A stretch of 57,496 bases of DNA from assembly GCA_040255215.1 (NCBI GenBank), contig JBDZUM010000008.1, positions 1 through 57,496 of the forward strand, read 5' to 3'. The position numbers were made by a program, and so were the translations under genes. The notes under the pieces were generated by a model. It was given only the letters and a program-made list of their open reading frames with translations, made no database searches and had not been told where the DNA came from. Below, piece by piece: positions 28,403 through 36,772 of this stretch (position 1 is the first letter of the stretch; each line of letters begins with the position of its first letter). The DNA comes from JAQSWP01 sp040255215. GTDB lineage: Bacteria; Pseudomonadota; Alphaproteobacteria; Reyranellales; JAQSWP01.

Positions 28403-29140
28403 ATGGCACCGCCCAAACTCTCGACCTCGCTCGACACCATCGTGGTGCTGACCGGCGCCGGCATTTCCAAGGAATCCGGCATCGACACGTTCCGCGACAA
28501 GGACGGTTTGTGGAGCAAGTTCAACATCGAGGAAGTCGCCACCATCGAGGCGTTCCGGCGCAATCCGAAGAAGGTGCTGGACTTCTACAATGAACGCCGC
28601 CGCGATTTCCGCAGCGCCAACATCCGCCCTAATGCCGCGCATGAGGCGCTTGCCCGGCTGGAGCGGGAATGGCCCGGCGAGGTGCTGGTGGTGACGCAGA
28701 ACATCGACCTGCTGCACGAGGCGGGCGGTTCGCGCAACGTCATGCACATGCATGGCCAGGCTGGCAAGATCCGCTGCATGCACTGCGAGGCGATCGTCGA
28801 TTCGGAGATGGAGTTGAGCCCCGAAAGCGTGTGCGCCGGTTGCGGCGGCAAGGGGGGCCTGCGCCCGCACGTCGTCTGGTTCGGCGAGATTCCGCTGCAC
28901 ATGGACGAGATCATGGGCGCGCTCGACCGCTGCGGGCTGTTCATGTCGATCGGCACGTCGGGCACGGTCTACCCCGCCGCCGGCTTCGTGCAGCACGTGC
29001 GCATGGCCGGCATCGGGCATACGGTGGAACTGAACATGGAGCCGTCGGACGGGCACTCGCTGTTCGCCGAACGCCATTACGGGCCGGCCAGCGAGATCGT
29101 GCCGGCCTATGTCGACAAGCTGCTGCGCGAAGGCTGGTAG
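28403..29140 (+). CDS. cobB: NAD-dependent protein deacylase, Sir2 family
   Basis: A 245-residue sirtuin. The NAD site is GAGISKESGIDTFR; TQNIDLLH and the catalytic His in MHMHGQ follow, then a zinc ribbon with two Cys-x2-Cys pairs (RCMHC, CAGCG). Tyr and Arg in FYNERRRDF occupy the place of the residues that bind negatively charged acyl groups in CobB/SIRT5, so desuccinylation is likely besides deacetylation. It is divergent from the deglycation pair with a 67-base gap and 11 bases ahead of an acyl-CoA dehydrogenase. Confidence 0.92.
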   Translation: MAPPKLSTSLDTIVVLTGAGISKESGIDTFRDKDGLWSKFNIEEVATIEAFRRNPKKVLDFYNERRRDFRSANIRPNAAHEALARLEREWPGEVLVVTQNIDLLHEAGGSRNVMHMHGQAGKIRCMHCEAIVDSEMELSPESVCAGCGGKGGLRPHVVWFGEIPLHMDEIMGALDRCGLFMSIGTSGTVYPAAGFVQHVRMAGIGHTVELNMEPSDGHSLFAERHYGPASEIVPAYVDKLLREGW

Positions 29141-29151
29141 GAGGAACGAAG

Positions 29152-30957
29152 ATGACGCAGGCCAATCTGAAGCTGGCATCGAGCCAGGAAACACCGCGCA
29201 CCGGCTCCGACCACGTCGCGCCGGACTGCCATGGCATGAATTTCTACCGCGCCGACCGTTCGCTGCAGGACCTGCTGCCGCTCTACATGCCGGAGAAGCT
29301 GCTCGCCCATCTCGATCCGCATTTCGACCGGCTGGGCGAACTGGCCGGCGGCAGGCTGGACGAACTGGCCTCGATCGCCGACAGGAACGGCCCCGTGCTG
29401 CACCAGCGCGACCGTTTCGGCCGCGACGAGGACTGGATCGAATACCATCCCGCCTATCGCGAAATGGAGCAGATCGCCTTCGGCGATTTCGGCATGCATG
29501 CCATGACCCATCGCGGCGGCGTGCTGGGCTGGCCCGAACCGATGCCGCCGATCGGCAAGTACCTGATCACCTATCTTTTCGTGCAGGGCGAGTTCGGCCT
29601 GATGTGCCCGATCTCCGTCTCCGACACGTCCAACTTCGTCATCAAGCGCTACGGCAGCGAAGCGGTGAAGAACTACCTGCTGCCGCGGCTGCTGTCGCAG
29701 GACATGGCGACGATGTGGAAGGGCACGCAGTTCATGACCGAGAAGGCCGGCGGCTCCGACGTCGGCGCGGTCGAAACCGTCGCCACGCCGCTGGGCAAAG
29801 GCGCCGACGGCATCGAGCGCTGGTCGATCACCGGCGACAAGTGGTTCTGCAGCCATGCCGACGCCGACGTCGCGGTGATGCTGGCGCGGCCCGAGGGCGC
29901 GCCTTCCGGCACCAAGGGCCTGGCGCTGTTCGCCACGCCGCGCCGGCTGGAGGACGGCAGCCGCAACGCCTATCGCATCGTGCGGCTGAAGGACAAGCTG
30001 GGCACGAAGTCGATGGCGTCGGGCGAGATCAAGTTCGAGGGCGCCACGGCCTATCTGATCGGCGACGCGCAGAACGGCTTCAAGCAGATGATGCACCAGG
30101 TCAATCTCTCGCGGCTGAGCCACGGCGTGCGCGCCGCCGCGATGATGCGCCGCTGCCTCAACGAATCGCTGGTGGTGGCCGGCTATCGCAACGCCTTCGG
30201 CGGGCCGATCAAGCGTTTCCCGCTGCTGCGCCGGCAGCTGATGAAGATCCTGCTGCCGACCGAGCAGGCGCTGTCGATGTCGCTCTATTCGTCGAAGATC
30301 ATGGGCGACGCCAATGGCGGCGACGCGAAGGCCGAGACCCTGCTGCGCATCCTGACGCCGCTCTTCAAGTTCCGCGCCTGCCGCGACAATATCCGCGTCG
30401 CCTCCCATGCGCTGGAGGTGCGTGGCGGCGTCGGCTACATCGAGGAGTTCGTCGCCGCAAGGCTCTATCGCGACGCGCAGGTCGGCACCTTGTGGGAGGG
30501 CACCTCCAACATCAACGCGCTCGACGTCATCACCCGCGCCGTCGGCAAGAGCGGCGGCGAGAAGGCGCTGGGCAGCGCGCTGGACGACATGCTGAAGAGC
30601 GCCGACGGCTTGCCGGGCCAGATGCGCGGCGAATTCGCCGGCTTGGTCGACCGCGCCGGCCGGTTCGCCCGCGAAGTCGCCGCCGACCCGAAGAAGGAAA
30701 AGCTCAGCCGGTCGGCCGCCACCACGCTCTACCACGCCGTTTCGGCGGCGCTGATGGCGGCCGAAGGTGCGGCGATCGGCGCGCGCGGCGGCGACGCCAG
30801 GCGCCTGCTGATGGCCCGCCTGGTCGCCGAGCACCGGCTGAAGGCGCAGGACCCGATGGCGCCGTCCGATCCGGCCTGGGAGGACGCCATCGTCGACCAT
30901 CTGCTCGACGAGGCGCCGGTGCCGCTGGCGCGCGCGGTGGAGCTGGCTTCCGCCTGA
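29152..30957 (+). CDS. Acyl-CoA dehydrogenase family protein
   Basis: The 601-residue flavoprotein resembles the long acyl-CoA dehydrogenases with an extra C-terminal domain (AcdB/DmdC/AidB-related). FAD-binding MTEKAGGSDVG and WSITGDKWFCSHADADV are present, and GGVGYIEEFVAARLYRDAQVGTLWEGTSNI carries the catalytic Glu region. It oxidises an acyl-CoA to a 2-enoyl-CoA. AGGAGGAACGAAG precedes the ATG. It sits between cobB and the glycosylase gene (1-base gap), so the three may form one operon. The substrate is not readable; an AidB-like DNA-protection role is possible given its neighbour. Confidence 0.88.
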   Translation: MTQANLKLASSQETPRTGSDHVAPDCHGMNFYRADRSLQDLLPLYMPEKLLAHLDPHFDRLGELAGGRLDELASIADRNGPVLHQRDRFGRDEDWIEYHPAYREMEQIAFGDFGMHAMTHRGGVLGWPEPMPPIGKYLITYLFVQGEFGLMCPISVSDTSNFVIKRYGSEAVKNYLLPRLLSQDMATMWKGTQFMTEKAGGSDVGAVETVATPLGKGADGIERWSITGDKWFCSHADADVAVMLARPEGAPSGTKGLALFATPRRLEDGSRNAYRIVRLKDKLGTKSMASGEIKFEGATAYLIGDAQNGFKQMMHQVNLSRLSHGVRAAAMMRRCLNESLVVAGYRNAFGGPIKRFPLLRRQLMKILLPTEQALSMSLYSSKIMGDANGGDAKAETLLRILTPLFKFRACRDNIRVASHALEVRGGVGYIEEFVAARLYRDAQVGTLWEGTSNINALDVITRAVGKSGGEKALGSALDDMLKSADGLPGQMRGEFAGLVDRAGRFAREVAADPKKEKLSRSAATTLYHAVSAALMAAEGAAIGARGGDARRLLMARLVAEHRLKAQDPMAPSDPAWEDAIVDHLLDEAPVPLARAVELASA

Positions 30958-30958
30958 G

Positions 30959-31456
30959 ATGATCCTGCCGGACGTTCTGCGGCCGGGCCTGACGCTGGTG
31001 TTCTGCGGCACCGCCGTCAGCCGCATCTCGCAGGCGCGCGGCTATCCCTACGCCAATCCCGGCAACGCCTTCTGGCCGACGGTGAAGAAGCTCGGCCTGT
31101 TCCCGCCCGATTTCGACCCGGCGCAATTCCCGCGCATGGTCGAGCACGGCATCGGCTACACCGACCTCAACAAGATCGAGGTCGGCGTCGATAGCGAATT
31201 GTCCGCCGCCGCCTTCGACGTGGCGGCGTTCGCGCGCAAGATGAAGCGGCACAGGCCGCGACTGATCGCCTTCACCAGCAAGAACGCCGGCGCGACCTTT
31301 CTCGGCGACCGGCGCATCGGCTTCGGCCTGCAGCCGCGGACGCTCGGCGACAGCGAGATCCACGTCCTGCCCTCGCCCTCCGGCCTGGCCCGCTCGCACT
31401 GGAACGTCGCGCCATGGCAGGCGCTGGCCGAGCGGTACCGGGCATTAAGAGCGTAG
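30959..31456 (+). CDS. Mug-type mismatch-specific DNA glycosylase
   Basis: A 165-residue uracil-DNA-glycosylase-fold protein of the Mug/TDG group. YANPGNAFWPTVKKLG follows motif 1, and PSPSGLARSHW is motif 2. Motif 1, normally GINPG with a catalytic Asn, reads GTAVS here, so the classical water-activating Asn is missing; a related GTAAG form occurs in other alphaproteobacterial homologues. It should remove mismatched or damaged bases, but its specificity could differ from Mug. It starts one base after the acyl-CoA dehydrogenase stop and its end overlaps the convergent zincin gene by 12 bases. Confidence 0.8.
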   Translation: MILPDVLRPGLTLVFCGTAVSRISQARGYPYANPGNAFWPTVKKLGLFPPDFDPAQFPRMVEHGIGYTDLNKIEVGVDSELSAAAFDVAAFARKMKRHRPRLIAFTSKNAGATFLGDRRIGFGLQPRTLGDSEIHVLPSPSGLARSHWNVAPWQALAERYRALRA

Positions 31457-31870
31457 GCTGTCCGCTTCCTCTTCCTCGGCCTGCGCTTCCAGCGCCTCCA
31501 TGTCGTCGTCGGAAAGGCCGAAATGATGGCCGATCTCGTGGATCAGCACATGGCGGATCAGATGCTCGAGATCCTCGCCGCTGTCGCACCAGTAGTCGAG
31601 CAGCGGCCGGCGATAGAGGAAGATCATGTCGACGTCGGACGGCGTCCAGGCGACGCTCTTGCTGCCCAGTTCGACGCCGCGATAGAGGCCCAGCAGGTCG
31701 AATGGGGTCTCCAGCCCCATCTCGCGCTCGGTCTCCTCGTCGGGGAAGTCGACGACGCGGATCACCACGTCGCCGACGAAGCGGCGGAACTGTTCGGGCA
31801 GATCGGCATAGGCCTGCCGCGCGATGTCTTCGCAGTCGGAAAGCGAGGGCGGTGTGCTGTAGGATGGCAT
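31445..31870 (-). CDS. Metallopeptidase family (zincin-like) protein
   Basis: The 141-residue protein has the zincin motif HEIGHHFGLSD (HExxH with a third ligand downstream) near its C-terminus and belongs to the small bacterial 'metallopeptidase family' (DUF1025). It has DLLGLYRGVEL in the middle, typical of this group. Peptidase activity is presumed rather than shown for the family. It is monocistronic, with the ATG at 31870, and its last codons overlap the convergent glycosylase gene. Confidence 0.85.
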   Translation of the reverse strand: MPSYSTPPSLSDCEDIARQAYADLPEQFRRFVGDVVIRVVDFPDEETEREMGLETPFDLLGLYRGVELGSKSVAWTPSDVDMIFLYRRPLLDYWCDSGEDLEHLIRHVLIHEIGHHFGLSDDDMEALEAQAEEEEADSLRS

Positions 31871-31947
31871 GCAGGATACATAGGCCGGCGACAGGCCGAC
31901 GCCAAGAGCGTCCGCGCGTCCGGCGGGTCGATCAAGGAGGCAACGCG

Positions 31948-32241
31948 ATGGTCAAGAAACTGACGCCGGCGAAACGCAAGGCGGCCCTGGCCGGGCTCAA
32001 GGGCTGGAAATCGGTCGACGGCCGCGACGCCATCGCCAAGTCGTTCAAGTTCGGCGATTTCAACGCCGCCTTCGCCTTCATGACCAAAGTGGCGCTGGCG
32101 GCCGAGAAGGCGGACCACCATCCCGAATGGTCGAACGTGTGGAACAAGGTCGACATCGTCCTGTCGACGCATGACGCGGGCGGCGTGACCGAGAAGGACA
32201 TCGCGCTGGCGAAGTTCATCGAGCAGGCCGCAAAGGGGTAG
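31948..32241 (+). CDS. phhB: 4a-hydroxytetrahydrobiopterin dehydratase
   Basis: A 97-residue pterin-4a-carbinolamine dehydratase. The active-site pattern is EKADHHPEWSNVWNKVDIVLSTHDAGGVTEKD, quoted here in parts: ADHHPEW with the catalytic histidines, then THDAGG and TEKD. It recycles the pterin cofactor of aromatic amino-acid hydroxylases; no hydroxylase gene is nearby. AAGGAGG lies seven bases before the ATG. Confidence 0.93.
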   Translation: MVKKLTPAKRKAALAGLKGWKSVDGRDAIAKSFKFGDFNAAFAFMTKVALAAEKADHHPEWSNVWNKVDIVLSTHDAGGVTEKDIALAKFIEQAAKG

Positions 32242-32260
32242 CTGGCGTTTCCTCTGACCT

Positions 32261-32348
32261 CTCATGCTTCGACAGGCTGAGCATGAGGATTTTTGGTCAT
32301 GCGGCTACGACACCAATGTCCTCATCCTGAGCTCGTCGAAGGATGAGG
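32261..32348. repeat. Pair of intergenic palindromic elements
   Basis: Two related hairpins lie between convergent genes. The first has arms CTCATGCT / AGCATGAG (32261-32287), the second CCTCATCCT / AGGATGAGG (32320-32348). Both have 11-base spacers that carry reverse-complementary versions of the same TCGACAGGCTG-like core, so the second is an inverted, diverged copy of the first. Such elements are commonly dispersed through alphaproteobacterial intergenic regions. Confidence 0.7.
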
Positions 32349-32383
32349 CCACACAACCTGCCGATTCGTTCATCTGGAAAAAC

Positions 32384-32409
32384 AAAAGGCCCGCCGGAGC
32401 GGGCCTTTT
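32384..32409. terminator. Bidirectional Rho-independent terminator
   Basis: AAAAGGCCCGC and GCGGGCCTTTT form a perfect 11-bp stem around CGGA, giving a T-run on either strand. It lies between the convergent pterin dehydratase (ends 32241) and SDR (ends 32431) genes and can stop both transcripts. Confidence 0.85.
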
Positions 32410-32430
32410 GCGTTCGTGAGAAGCGGCGGC

Positions 32431-33192
32431 TTATTTCGGCGCCAGGCGGATGGCGCCGTCGAGACGGATGGTCTCGCCGTTCAGCATCGGGTTCTCGACG
32501 ATCGCCATGGCGAGCTGGCCGTATTCGCTGGGATCGCCCAGCCGCGGCGGGAACGGCACCATGGCGCCCAGGCTCTTTTTGGCCTCTTCCGGCAGCGACG
32601 CCATCATCGGCGTGTTGAACAGGCCCGGCGCGATGGTGCAGACGCGGATGCCCATCGACGACAGATCGCGCGCGATCGGCAGGGTCATGCCGACGACGCC
32701 ACCCTTGGACGCCGAGTAGGCCGCCTGGCCGATCTGGCCGTCGAACGCCGCGACCGAGGCGGTGTTGATGATCACGCCGCGCTCGCCGCCGGCCAGCGGC
32801 TCGGCCTTGGCCATCTCGGCCGCCGCCAGGCGGATGACGTTGAAGGTGCCGATCAGGTTGACCTTGATGACGACGTCGAAATCCTGCAGCGGCATCGGAC
32901 CGGTCTTGGAGATGGTGCGGCCGGCGCGGCCGATACCGGCGCAGTTCACGGCGACGCGCGGCACGCCCAGCTTCTCGATCACCGCCTTGACGCCGGCCTC
33001 GGCCGAAGCCGCGTCGCTGACATCGACGTTGCAGAAGATGCCGCCCAGTTCCTTGGCTTTCTTCTCGCCCAGTTCCGCGTTGCGGTCGAAGATCGCGACC
33101 TTGGCGCCCTTGGCGGCCAGAGCCGAGGCGGTTGCGCCGCCCAGACCCGAGGCGCCGCCGGTGACGATGGCGGCAAGTCCTTTAACGTCCAT
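32431..33192 (-). CDS. 3-hydroxyacyl-CoA dehydrogenase type II-like SDR
   Basis: A 253-residue SDR with TGGASGLGGATA, NCAG, catalytic Ser in INTASVAAF and YSASK. Asp in AIFDRN points to NAD. The long insertion before the active site and the end NGETIRLDGAIRLAPK are typical of the HSD17B10 / 3-hydroxy-2-methylbutyryl-CoA dehydrogenase group, which oxidises 3-hydroxyacyl-CoA in branched-chain or fatty-acid breakdown. It stands alone and is terminated by the hairpin just downstream. Confidence 0.88.
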   Translation of the reverse strand: MDVKGLAAIVTGGASGLGGATASALAAKGAKVAIFDRNAELGEKKAKELGGIFCNVDVSDAASAEAGVKAVIEKLGVPRVAVNCAGIGRAGRTISKTGPMPLQDFDVVIKVNLIGTFNVIRLAAAEMAKAEPLAGGERGVIINTASVAAFDGQIGQAAYSASKGGVVGMTLPIARDLSSMGIRVCTIAPGLFNTPMMASLPEEAKKSLGAMVPFPPRLGDPSEYGQLAMAIVENPMLNGETIRLDGAIRLAPK

Positions 33193-33304
33193 GATTTTTC
33201 CCCTCTCGGCGTTTTTTGGTTGGATTTCGGCCCGGGTTTTACCAGACGGGGCAAACCCGGAATAGCCCTATTGAGTGGCGGGAAACCGGGCCCATATTGA
33301 ACCC

Positions 33305-33670
33305 ATGAACGAGACTCTCCCTGCCGTCGACCCGCAGAAAATGCAGAGCGACGAGAAGACCGTCGAGCGCGGTTTCTGGCGCAAGCTGGGAAACGTCGCC
33401 GCCCGCATTCCCTTCGCCGACGAAGCGGTGTCGGCGTATTACGCGGCCCGCGACCCGGCAACGCCGATGCGGGTGCGCGGCGTATTGCTGGGCGCGCTGG
33501 CCTATTTCGTGATACCCGTCGATCTCATTCCGGACTTCATCGCCGGGCTGGGCTTCACCGACGACGCCACCGTCCTGCTGCTGGCGGCGCAGACGGTTTC
33601 CGGCCATATCAAGGACGCCCATCGCGAACGTGCCCGCGAAATGCTGGCGGCGCTGCGCGACGAAAAATAG
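33305..33670 (+). CDS. YkvA/DUF1232 family membrane protein
   Basis: The 121-residue product carries the DUF1232 core GALAYFVIPVDLIPDFIAGLGFTDDATVLLLA (quoted in parts: YFVIPVDLIPD, then GFTDDA) in its second half, with one or two short hydrophobic segments. The function of the family is unknown. The ATG at 33305 is preferred over the frame start at 33275; neither has a strong ribosome site. Confidence 0.82.
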   Translation: MNETLPAVDPQKMQSDEKTVERGFWRKLGNVAARIPFADEAVSAYYAARDPATPMRVRGVLLGALAYFVIPVDLIPDFIAGLGFTDDATVLLLAAQTVSGHIKDAHRERAREMLAALRDEK

Positions 33671-33708
33671 CCATCGGCTGCAATTCGCAGCCGCGCTAGC
33701 ATCGCGCC

Positions 33709-34653
33709 ATGCGCACGCGGCCCGAGACCTTCCACGACGGCTACTGGTACTGCTACGCGAACTCGACGGCGATGCTGCTGGCCAGCATCGGCGAGACCGT
33801 ATCGCCGCGCCTGATCGAGGCGCTGAGCGGCGTCGGACTGGGCGCCTTCCAGACGCCCGACAGCCTGCCCTTCTTCAGCGGCCTCGCCGGCCTGCCCGAC
33901 AAAGGGATCAGCGCGGCGCTCGACATACTGGGCTTTGCCTGCGAAGAATCCGCCGCCGAACAAGCCGAGCCCGATCCCATCGACCGGCTGCCGACACTGC
34001 TGCAGCGATCGGCAGTGATTCTCGGCCCGCTCGACATGCAGCATCTGACCTACAATCCCCTGCGGCCGCTCTTTCCCGGCGTCGATCATTTCGTCCTGGC
34101 GCTGGAAATGCAGGACGACCGACTGCGCCTGCACGACCCCGCCGGCTTCGCGCACGCGCTGATCGGCCGCGACGAGCTGAAAGCGGCATGGCGCGCCGAC
34201 GCGATCGCCTACAAGCGCGGGCATTACCGCTACTGGACCGAGCCACGCCGCGACAGGGACGTCAGCGATAGCGACCTGCAGCATCGTGCGCTGGCCTTCT
34301 TTCGCGGGCTCTACGCCGAAGCCGAGGCGCTGGCAGCGCAGAACGGAGCGAAGATCGACGGCGAACTGATCCGCGACTGGTCGCGGATGATCGCCGGCAA
34401 CGGCTTCGATCCCGGCCAGCTCGGCCATCTTACGCGCTTCGCCCTGCCGCTGGGCGCCAAGCGGGCGATGGACTACGCCGCATTCTTCGATCCGTTCATG
34501 CCGGCACTGGCTGCCCTCAAGCGCCGGCAGGCGCAGGCATTCGGCGCCTGCCTCAGCCATGTGGTTGCGCAGGACCGGAACCGGGCAAGCGATACGCTGC
34601 TGCGGTTGGCCGAAATCGAGGACGAAATCGGCCGGCAGCTGCGCGCCGGCTGA
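33709..34653 (+). CDS. BtrH N-terminal-like / C39-like domain protein
   Basis: A 314-residue soluble protein. Residues 1-175 resemble the BtrH N-terminal/C39 papain-like fold: a candidate nucleophilic Cys in YWYCYANSTAMLLAS, followed by SPRLIEALSGVGLGAF, His in GVDHFVLALEM and Asp in LHDPAGF, in the right order for a Cys-His-Asp triad. The C-terminal half is helical and unassigned. BtrH-type enzymes transfer acyl groups from carrier proteins; no biosynthetic cluster is visible here, so the role is open. It abuts the convergent transporter gene with no gap (stop codons adjacent). Confidence 0.5.
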   Translation: MRTRPETFHDGYWYCYANSTAMLLASIGETVSPRLIEALSGVGLGAFQTPDSLPFFSGLAGLPDKGISAALDILGFACEESAAEQAEPDPIDRLPTLLQRSAVILGPLDMQHLTYNPLRPLFPGVDHFVLALEMQDDRLRLHDPAGFAHALIGRDELKAAWRADAIAYKRGHYRYWTEPRRDRDVSDSDLQHRALAFFRGLYAEAEALAAQNGAKIDGELIRDWSRMIAGNGFDPGQLGHLTRFALPLGAKRAMDYAAFFDPFMPALAALKRRQAQAFGACLSHVVAQDRNRASDTLLRLAEIEDEIGRQLRAG

Positions 34654-35583
34654 TCAGGGGCCCGCCTTCTCCGATTTCGCTTCCGGGATCACCGGCTTGC
34701 CGAGCTGCGCCTCGCGACGGGCGATGTAGAGCGTCGAAACGACGATGATCAGCGCCCCGGCCAGCGTCCACCAGCTCGGCGTTTCGGCGAAGATCCAGAC
34801 GCCGGCGGCGACCGACAGCGGCAGGCGCAGATAATCGAAGGGCGAGACGACGGAAGCCTCGCCCTCGGTATAGGCGCGGATGATGAAATGCTGGCCGATC
34901 GTGGCCAGAAGCCCCATCGCCGCCGCCATGCCCCAGGCCACGGCGCTGGGATCGCGCCACACCCAGATCGCCGGCCCGATCATGAACAGGCTCGACCAGA
35001 TGGTGAACATGATCAGCGTCGTGTTCGAGCTTTCGCTGCCGGTGAGGCTCTTGACCAGACATACCGCCACCGCCGTCAGCGCCGCGCCAAACAGCGCCAT
35101 CAGCATGACCGGATCGAAGCCGCTCTCGCCGCCCGGCCGCATCATCACCAGCACGCCGACGAAACCGACCGCCGTCGCCGTCCAGCGCCGCCAGCGGACT
35201 TTCTCGCCGAGGAACAGCACCGCCACGACGATGACGAACAGCGGCGTGGTGAAGGAGATCGACGTCACCGCCGCCAGGGTCAGGTGGGTCAGGGCGTAGA
35301 AGCCGATGGCCATCGAGGCGGTGCCGAGCGCGGCGCGCCAGAAATGGGCGAAATGCCGCTTGGAGCGCAGCGAGGCGAAGTTGCGGCGCAGCATCAGGGG
35401 CAGCACGAACAGCAGGCCGAAGATGCAGCGGAAGAAGGCGACCTGCAGGCTGTCGAGCTCGCGGCCCAGCAGCTTGATCAGCACGCCGACGCCGGTGAAG
35501 CACATGCTGCCGGCGATCAGCCACAGCGCCCCGCGCATGTTGGGGGAGAGGGCGTCGAATTTTTCCTTGATCTTGGCGGGCAT
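34654..35583 (-). CDS. DMT superfamily transporter (EamA)
   Basis: The 309-residue protein has ten predicted helices in two EamA repeats, for example ALWLIAGSMCFTGVGVLIKL and ALTHLTLAAVTSISFTTPLFV in the first and the corresponding AETPSWWTLAGALIIVVSTLYIA in the second. It is an inner-membrane drug/metabolite exporter or permease of unknown substrate. A start at ATG 35583 is chosen; a GTG five codons upstream is possible. Confidence 0.87.
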   Translation of the reverse strand: MPAKIKEKFDALSPNMRGALWLIAGSMCFTGVGVLIKLLGRELDSLQVAFFRCIFGLLFVLPLMLRRNFASLRSKRHFAHFWRAALGTASMAIGFYALTHLTLAAVTSISFTTPLFVIVVAVLFLGEKVRWRRWTATAVGFVGVLVMMRPGGESGFDPVMLMALFGAALTAVAVCLVKSLTGSESSNTTLIMFTIWSSLFMIGPAIWVWRDPSAVAWGMAAAMGLLATIGQHFIIRAYTEGEASVVSPFDYLRLPLSVAAGVWIFAETPSWWTLAGALIIVVSTLYIARREAQLGKPVIPEAKSEKAGP

Positions 35584-35649
35584 GGCGCGGTTCCGCACCC
35601 TACTGCCCGGCGCGCTCCGACGCCAGCGCCCCGATACCTGCGCCGCCTG

Positions 35650-35760
35650 TCACAGGATGAGCAGCCTTAGCGCATAGGCTACCGCCGCGACCACGGCGAC
35701 GCCGGCGGCCCACAGCCCGACGAACCACAGCAGCCGGCGCCAGCGCTCGCGCATCGCCAT
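35650..35760 (-). CDS. CydX-like small membrane protein (DUF2474-like)
   Basis: A 36-residue reading frame lies four bases after the cydB stop. It reads MAMRERWRRLLWF followed by one hydrophobic helix (VGLWAAGVAVVAAVAYALRL) and ends LLIL. The short basic head, tryptophans at the membrane edge and a single helix match the small subunits found next to bd oxidase genes (CydX/CydS/DUF2474). They stabilise the haem sites of the oxidase. The second ATG (35754) is an alternative start. It is too short for usual gene finders, but position and composition make it credible. Confidence 0.75.
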   Translation of the reverse strand: MAMRERWRRLLWFVGLWAAGVAVVAAVAYALRLLIL

Positions 35761-35764
35761 GGCG

Positions 35765-36772
35765 TCAGTGATAGCCGCTGTCGCGCGTGACCTTGCCGCG
35801 GAACAGCCAGTAGACATAGGCCGTGTAGGCCAGGATCACCGGCACCAGCACCGCCGCGCCGACCAGCAGGAAAATCTGGCTGCTGCGCACCGTGGCGGCG
35901 TCCCAGATGGTGATCGAGGGCGGCACGATCATCGGATAGAGGCTGATGCCGAGCCCGAGATAGGACAATGCGAACAGCCCCAGCGCGCAGAGGAAAGGCG
36001 TGGCGTGATTGTCGCGCGCCAGCGTGGCAAACAGCCGCCAGGCCAGAAGCGCAACCAGCACCGGCACCGGCGCGGCGAAGAGCATGTTGGGCAGGGTCAG
36101 CCAGCGCTGGTAGAAGCCCTCCTGCAGGAACGGCATGATCAGGCTGATCAGCGCGATGAAGACCAGGGTCGCCACCGCCAGCGGTTTGGCGAAGCCGCGC
36201 ACGCGGGCCTGCAACGCGCCCTCGGTCTTCCAGATCAGCCAGCCGGCACCCAGCAGCCCGTAGCCCGCCACCAGCGCCACGCCGGTCAGCAGCGAGAACG
36301 GCGTCAGCCAGTCCCACCAGCCACCGGCATAGGCGCGATTGGCGACCTCGATGCCCTGCACCAGCGCGCCGAGCGCGATGCCCTGGGTGAGCGTGGCGAC
36401 GTAGCTGCCGCCGGCGAAGGCCACGTCCCACAGGATCTTGCCGCGATCGGTATGCGCCTTGAAGCGGAACTCGAAGGCGACGCCGCGGAACACCAGCGCC
36501 AGCAGCATCAGGATCAGCGGCATGTAGAGCGCCGGCAGGATGGTGGCGTAGGCCAGCGGAAAGACCGCGAACAGCCCGCCGCCTCCCAGCACCAGCCAGG
36601 TCTCGTTGCCGTCCCACACCGGCGCCACGGTATTGACCATGACGTCGCGGTCCTCGCGCTCGGGCATGAACGGAAAGAGGATGCCGACGCCGAGATCGAA
36701 TCCGTCCAGCGCCACGTAGAGGAACACCGCCGTGGCGATCAGCAGCGCCCAGATCAGCGTGAGGTCGATCAT
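35765..36772 (-). CDS. cydB: Cytochrome bd ubiquinol oxidase subunit II
   Basis: A 335-residue integral membrane protein of the CydB/CioB family: VALDGFDLGVGILFPF and WDGNETWLVLGGGGLFAVFP at the N-terminus are nearly invariant, as is GISLYPMIVPPSITIWDAA in the third quarter. With subunit I it oxidises ubiquinol and reduces O2 to water without pumping protons. Its start overlaps the cydA stop by four bases. Confidence 0.95.
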   Translation of the reverse strand: MIDLTLIWALLIATAVFLYVALDGFDLGVGILFPFMPEREDRDVMVNTVAPVWDGNETWLVLGGGGLFAVFPLAYATILPALYMPLILMLLALVFRGVAFEFRFKAHTDRGKILWDVAFAGGSYVATLTQGIALGALVQGIEVANRAYAGGWWDWLTPFSLLTGVALVAGYGLLGAGWLIWKTEGALQARVRGFAKPLAVATLVFIALISLIMPFLQEGFYQRWLTLPNMLFAAPVPVLVALLAWRLFATLARDNHATPFLCALGLFALSYLGLGISLYPMIVPPSITIWDAATVRSSQIFLLVGAAVLVPVILAYTAYVYWLFRGKVTRDSGYH

